Of a stretch of 8,359 bases of DNA, positions 6,988 through 8,359 are shown in pieces. The translations under genes and the position numbers were made by a program. The notes below the pieces were generated by a model. It made no database searches, was not told the origin of the DNA, and saw only the letters and a program-made list of their open reading frames with translations. This stretch comes from UBA2329 sp964577215 (lineage in GTDB: Bacteria; Bacteroidota; Bacteroidia; Chitinophagales; Saprospiraceae): positions 1 to 8,359 of the forward strand of contig CAZNYK010000153.1 of assembly GCA_964577215.1 (NCBI GenBank), written 5' to 3'. Numbering within the stretch: position 1 is the first letter of the stretch; every line of letters begins with the position of its first letter.

Positions 6988-7350
6988 TCATTGATTGAGT
7001 AAACGGATCGTATAAGGTATAAAAATCAGGCAGCCAACGATGATCGCTACAATAGCCGCCAGTAACACCGCGGCAGCTGCCGCGTCTTTGGCCCTGCCTA
7101 CGAGCGGGTGAAAATCCGGAGAAACCACATCTCCCAGGTATTCCAATGCCGTATTGAGTATTTCGGCTATTAGTACCAAACCAACTACAAGGGCAAGGAT
7201 ACACCACTCCCATGCAGATATGCGAAAAAATGCGCCCAGACACGCCACAGCCGCCATCGCCAGCAAGTGTATGCGCATATTGGGCTGCGTGCGCAATACA
7301 TCGGCAATGCCCTTGAACGCATAGGAAAAACTAAGAAACCTCTTTTTCAT
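6988..7350 (-). CDS. dgkA: Diacylglycerol kinase / undecaprenol kinase family membrane protein
   Basis: This is a small integral membrane lipid kinase that phosphorylates diacylglycerol or undecaprenol using ATP at the inner membrane, recycling lipids left from envelope synthesis. From the ATG at 7350 the product has 120 residues, the normal DgkA length. Three hydrophobic segments lie at about 27-45, 48-70 and 92-112. The signature EILNTALEYLGD followed by GRAKDAAAAAV is intact. E63, N66, E70, D74, K88 and D89 correspond to E69, N72, E76, D80, K94 and D95 of E. coli DgkA. Which lipid is used cannot be told from sequence. The frame extends to a TTG at 7365, but those extra codons are encoded by the heptad repeat, so the ATG is preferred. 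The gene lies 76 bases downstream of exbB and is probably cotranscribed unless the repeat interferes. Confidence 0.92.
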   Translation of the reverse strand: MKKRFLSFSYAFKGIADVLRTQPNMRIHLLAMAAVACLGAFFRISAWEWCILALVVGLVLIAEILNTALEYLGDVVSPDFHPLVGRAKDAAAAAVLLAAIVAIIVGCLIFIPYTIRLLNQ

Positions 7351-7353
7351 CAC

Positions 7354-7426
7354 ATCAAAAATCAAAAATCAAAAATCAAAAATCAAAAATCAAAAATCAA
7401 AAATCAAAAATCATCAATCATCAATC
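7354..7426. repeat. Heptanucleotide tandem repeat filling the exbB-dgk gap
   Basis: Eight perfect copies of ATCAAAA (7354-7409) are followed in the same 7-bp phase by two copies of ATCATCA (7410-7423) and a final ATC. The tract starts three bases upstream of the dgk ATG and ends at the base next to the exbB stop codon (7427-7429), so it makes up 73 of the 76 intergenic bases. Transcribed from the minus strand it gives repeated GATTTTT. Perfect copies suggest recent expansion or active copy-number change. Confidence 0.95.
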
Positions 7427-8125
7427 CTACAGCGTCGGCTCCTGCAGCAAGTCCATAAACTCGGTAGTGCTGCGTTCCATTTTAAAGACCACCTTATCAA
7501 CGTTGGCTACCAGTACGTTATAGGCTACCAAAGCGAAGATGCCCACCACGAGGCCGAAGGCCGTAGTGAGAAGCGCCTGGTAAATACCGCCGGCGAGCAC
7601 GTTGGGCGTCACGTTTTGCTCAGACGCCATTTTGTAGAAGGCGATGATCATGCCGGTCACCGTGCCGAGGAACCCAAGCATGGGTGAGGCGCCGGCGATA
7701 CTGGCCAAGGTGGAGAGGTTTTTCTCTAACTTGAAAATCTCGAGGTTGCCCACGTTTTCAATGGCGGCGTCAATATCGCGCAGGGGTTTGCCTATGCGCA
7801 TGAGGCCTTTTTCCACCATGCGCGCTACGGGCGAGTCGGTGGCCTGGCAGAGCGACTTGGCGCCCTGGATGTTGCCGGACTGCACATTGAAGCGGATGTT
7901 GTTCATGAAGCTCTCGTCGATCTGCGCCGCCTTCTTGATGGTGAGGTATCGCTCGATGAAGATGTAGAAAGCGATAAACGACATCAGTATCTGTATAGTA
8001 ACGATGATCATACCGATAGGGCCGCCGGAGCGGATGATATCGAAAAGGCTTTGGCTGCCCTCCTGTACGGGTTCACGCACGATGTCGGTAGATTGGAAAA
8101 GTAGAATGACAATGTTTTCCAGCAT
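7427..8125 (-). CDS. exbB: MotA/TolQ/ExbB proton channel family protein
   Basis: This is an inner-membrane proton channel subunit. With an ExbD/TolR partner it powers TonB-dependent uptake or Tol-Pal function at the outer membrane. The 232-residue product has three membrane segments: about 36-57, 143-166 (with SPMLGFLGTVTGMI) and 178-205 (with QALLTTAFGLVVGI). T155 and T188 align with the pore threonines T148 and T181 of E. coli ExbB. The cytoplasmic loop (about 60-140) has the usual helix-rich form. The choice between ExbB and TolQ is not firm; ExbB is the usual label in Bacteroidota. Family members normally lie just upstream of one or two exbD genes, but here dgk follows instead. The ATG at 8125 has an A/T-rich leader and a promoter box 25 bases upstream. 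Confidence 0.92.
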   Translation of the reverse strand: MLENIVILLFQSTDIVREPVQEGSQSLFDIIRSGGPIGMIIVTIQILMSFIAFYIFIERYLTIKKAAQIDESFMNNIRFNVQSGNIQGAKSLCQATDSPVARMVEKGLMRIGKPLRDIDAAIENVGNLEIFKLEKNLSTLASIAGASPMLGFLGTVTGMIIAFYKMASEQNVTPNVLAGGIYQALLTTAFGLVVGIFALVAYNVLVANVDKVVFKMERSTTEFMDLLQEPTL

Positions 8126-8150
8126 GGGTGAAAATTTTTGTTTTGAAGCG

Positions 8151-8158
8151 CAAAACTA
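8151..8158 (-). promoter_or_regulatory. -7 promoter box of exbB
   Basis: On the minus strand this reads TAGTTTTG, a perfect TAnnTTTG element, 25 bases before the exbB ATG. It implies a leader of about 20 bases. No clean TTTG or TTG lies at the expected -33 distance; the minus-strand TTTTCGC there is a partial match. Confidence 0.5.
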
Positions 8159-8275
8159 CACAACGCCTTGTATAAGCGAAAATTGTTAAGAAAAAAATAT
8201 GAGCAGGGGGATTAGCGCTGCGCTTCGAACTGTGAGCTTCAAGCCTTTCGAGACATACCTCCGAGTAGTCCCATA

Positions 8276-8338
8276 CCCCTTGAACTTTAACCTTTACCCT
8301 TTACCCTTTAACCTTTAACCTTGACCCTTGACCCTTCC
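8276..8338. repeat. Degenerate heptanucleotide repeat
   Basis: A 7-bp period with consensus (A/C)CCTT(T/G)A runs through successive units: CCCCTTG, AACTTTA, ACCTTTA, CCCTTTA twice, ACCTTTA, ACCTTGA, CCCTTGA and CCCTTCC. Less regular C/T-rich sequence continues to the window edge. It lies about 150 bases upstream of the exbB start, and the gene on its far side is outside the window. Nothing identifiable lies between it and the exbB promoter box. Confidence 0.8.
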
Positions 8339-8359
8339 CCTTCTTGCCCTTCCCCGTTT

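Noticed and set aside
7351..7365. Upstream TTG start adding five residues to the diacylglycerol kinase
   Set aside because: The extra codons come from the heptad repeat and one GTG. The ATG at 7350 gives the normal N-terminus beginning MKKRF.
7354..7426. CRISPR-like array
   Set aside because: Units are 7 bases, directly adjacent and without unique spacers. This is a simple tandem repeat.
8200..8275. Possible tRNA or short gene at the right edge (TTCGAA next to GC-rich bases)
   Set aside because: No cloverleaf can be drawn around it, and short frames here stop within about a dozen codons.

Overview
The window looks like a chromosomal segment of a Bacteroidota member, probably near the Saprospiraceae/Lewinella group. 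The lineage call is inferred from gene families, gene order and promoter style, not from a marker gene. Supporting signs are the order miaB - sigma-54 activator - lptE, a DUF5723-type outer-membrane protein, TAnnTTTG promoter boxes, A-rich leaders instead of Shine-Dalgarno sequences, and short periodic repeats between genes. No RNA genes, insertion sequences or CRISPR array were seen. Base composition looks even by eye, so there is no clear sign of a transferred island.

Left half, plus strand (1-5274). A Bacteroidota-style promoter (36-69) precedes miaB, which makes the tRNA 2-methylthio modification. A sigma-54 activator without a sensor domain follows after 12 bases, starting at TTG. Its stop codon overlaps the start of lptE, the lipoprotein of the LPS export pathway. 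These three form a tight operon. After 110 bases comes a single-domain SCP2 (sterol/lipid carrier) protein. Next is a 127-base stretch bounded by two 9-bp repeat arrays in opposite orientation, then a probably exported lipase-like alpha/beta hydrolase with a beta-rich C-terminal half.

Right half, minus strand (8125 down to 5283). A MotA/TolQ/ExbB-family proton channel gene is followed by a diacylglycerol/undecaprenol kinase gene. The 76-base gap between them is almost wholly one heptanucleotide repeat. A DUF5723-like outer-membrane barrel protein comes last and converges on the lipase gene with only 8 bases between the stop codons. Upstream of exbB is a promoter box and then a second, degenerate 7-bp repeat running towards the window edge.

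Most genes concern the envelope or lipids: LPS export, a lipid carrier, a lipase, a lipid kinase, an energy-transducing channel and an outer-membrane protein. Each family is known and I see no clear new multigene system. The least explained parts are the periodic repeats. Two abut or overlap stop codons, and one presents a regular series of near-consensus promoter boxes.
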